From Novosphingobium piscinae (GTDB lineage Bacteria > Pseudomonadota > Alphaproteobacteria > Sphingomonadales > Sphingomonadaceae): a stretch of DNA of 64,000 bases. Below, in pieces: positions 64,000 to 64,000 of the stretch. Made by a program: the position numbers and the translations under genes. The notes beneath the pieces are model-generated. The model made no database searches and was not told the origin of the DNA. It saw only the letters and a list, made by a program, of their open reading frames with translations. Within the stretch, counting starts at the first letter, position 1, and each line of letters begins with the position of its first letter. The stretch is from the NCBI RefSeq assembly GCF_014230355.1, contig NZ_JACLAX010000005.1:1-64000 (forward strand), written 5' to 3'.

Positions 64000-64000
64000 G

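Overview
This is a GC-rich alphaproteobacterial chromosome segment. It most likely comes from Novosphingobium or a close sphingomonad. The evidence is a GcrA cell-cycle regulator tail (an Alphaproteobacteria-specific family), three large TonB-dependent receptors, a mannonate dehydratase that aligns without gaps to my memory of the N. aromaticivorans ManD enzyme, a complete sphingomonad lig (protocatechuate 4,5-cleavage) gene set, and a GH106 rhamnosidase of the type studied in Novosphingobium. All calls come from reading the sequence and ORF translations; no database search was run.

Layout. 1-5.4 kb: the gcrA tail, a repeat cluster, a TonB-dependent receptor divergent from an orphan PhoB-like regulator with 11-bp-spaced GTCA repeats between them, then purS-purQ. 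5.5-9.6 kb: divergent c-di-GMP genes (PAS-GGDEF-EAL and HD-GYP). 9.5-11.7 kb: modABC molybdate transporter. 11.8-25.9 kb: hexuronate utilisation (uxuB, uxaC, GntR regulator, manD, ExuT-type transporter, GH31, and a TonB receptor/beta-glucuronidase/esterase run). 26.1-40.0 kb: glpK, glpD and a compact operon encoding a sulfoquinovosidase, LacI regulator, aldo-keto reductase and SsuD-type monooxygenase, divergent from a third TonB receptor. A small VOC protein, an MFS transporter and a YeiH-family putative sulfite/sulfate exporter follow. 40.3-50.0 kb: the protocatechuate 4,5-cleavage pathway (ligC, B, A, J, K, U, I), a second ligAB pair, a 6PGDH-like dehydrogenase and an unusual LysR regulator. 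50.5-52.6 kb: pobA and its AraC-type regulator. 52.6-64.0 kb: one unbroken minus-strand gene train: GH106 (cut by the window end), LysR, amidohydrolase, FAD hydroxylase, GlcG, type I extradiol dioxygenase, FAH hydrolase, periplasmic MBL hydrolase, alpha/beta hydrolase and Tat-exported GH1.

How it fits together. The window reads as a plant-matter catabolic island. Glucuronides are opened by the GH2 enzyme and run through UxaC-UxuB-ManD to 2-keto-3-deoxygluconate. Sulfoquinovosyl glycerol (the plant sulfolipid headgroup) is predicted to be hydrolysed by a GH31 sulfoquinovosidase carrying the full KERWY substrate signature. Sulfoquinovose would then be desulfonated by the SsuD-like enzyme and reduced to glucose by the AKR (a sulfo-SMO pathway), while the adjacent GlpK/GlpD would take the glycerol. 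The 52.6-64 kb train looks like a glycoside-to-ring-cleavage pathway, plausibly for flavonoid rhamnoglucosides. Its expected phenylpropanoid products could pass through 4-hydroxybenzoate (PobA) into the adjacent lig pathway. Four near-identical GntR-type operator candidates tie the hexuronate genes to the second TonB receptor and the glycerol genes. Functional assignments of the sulfoquinovose and flavonoid systems are inference from motifs and gene neighbourhood.
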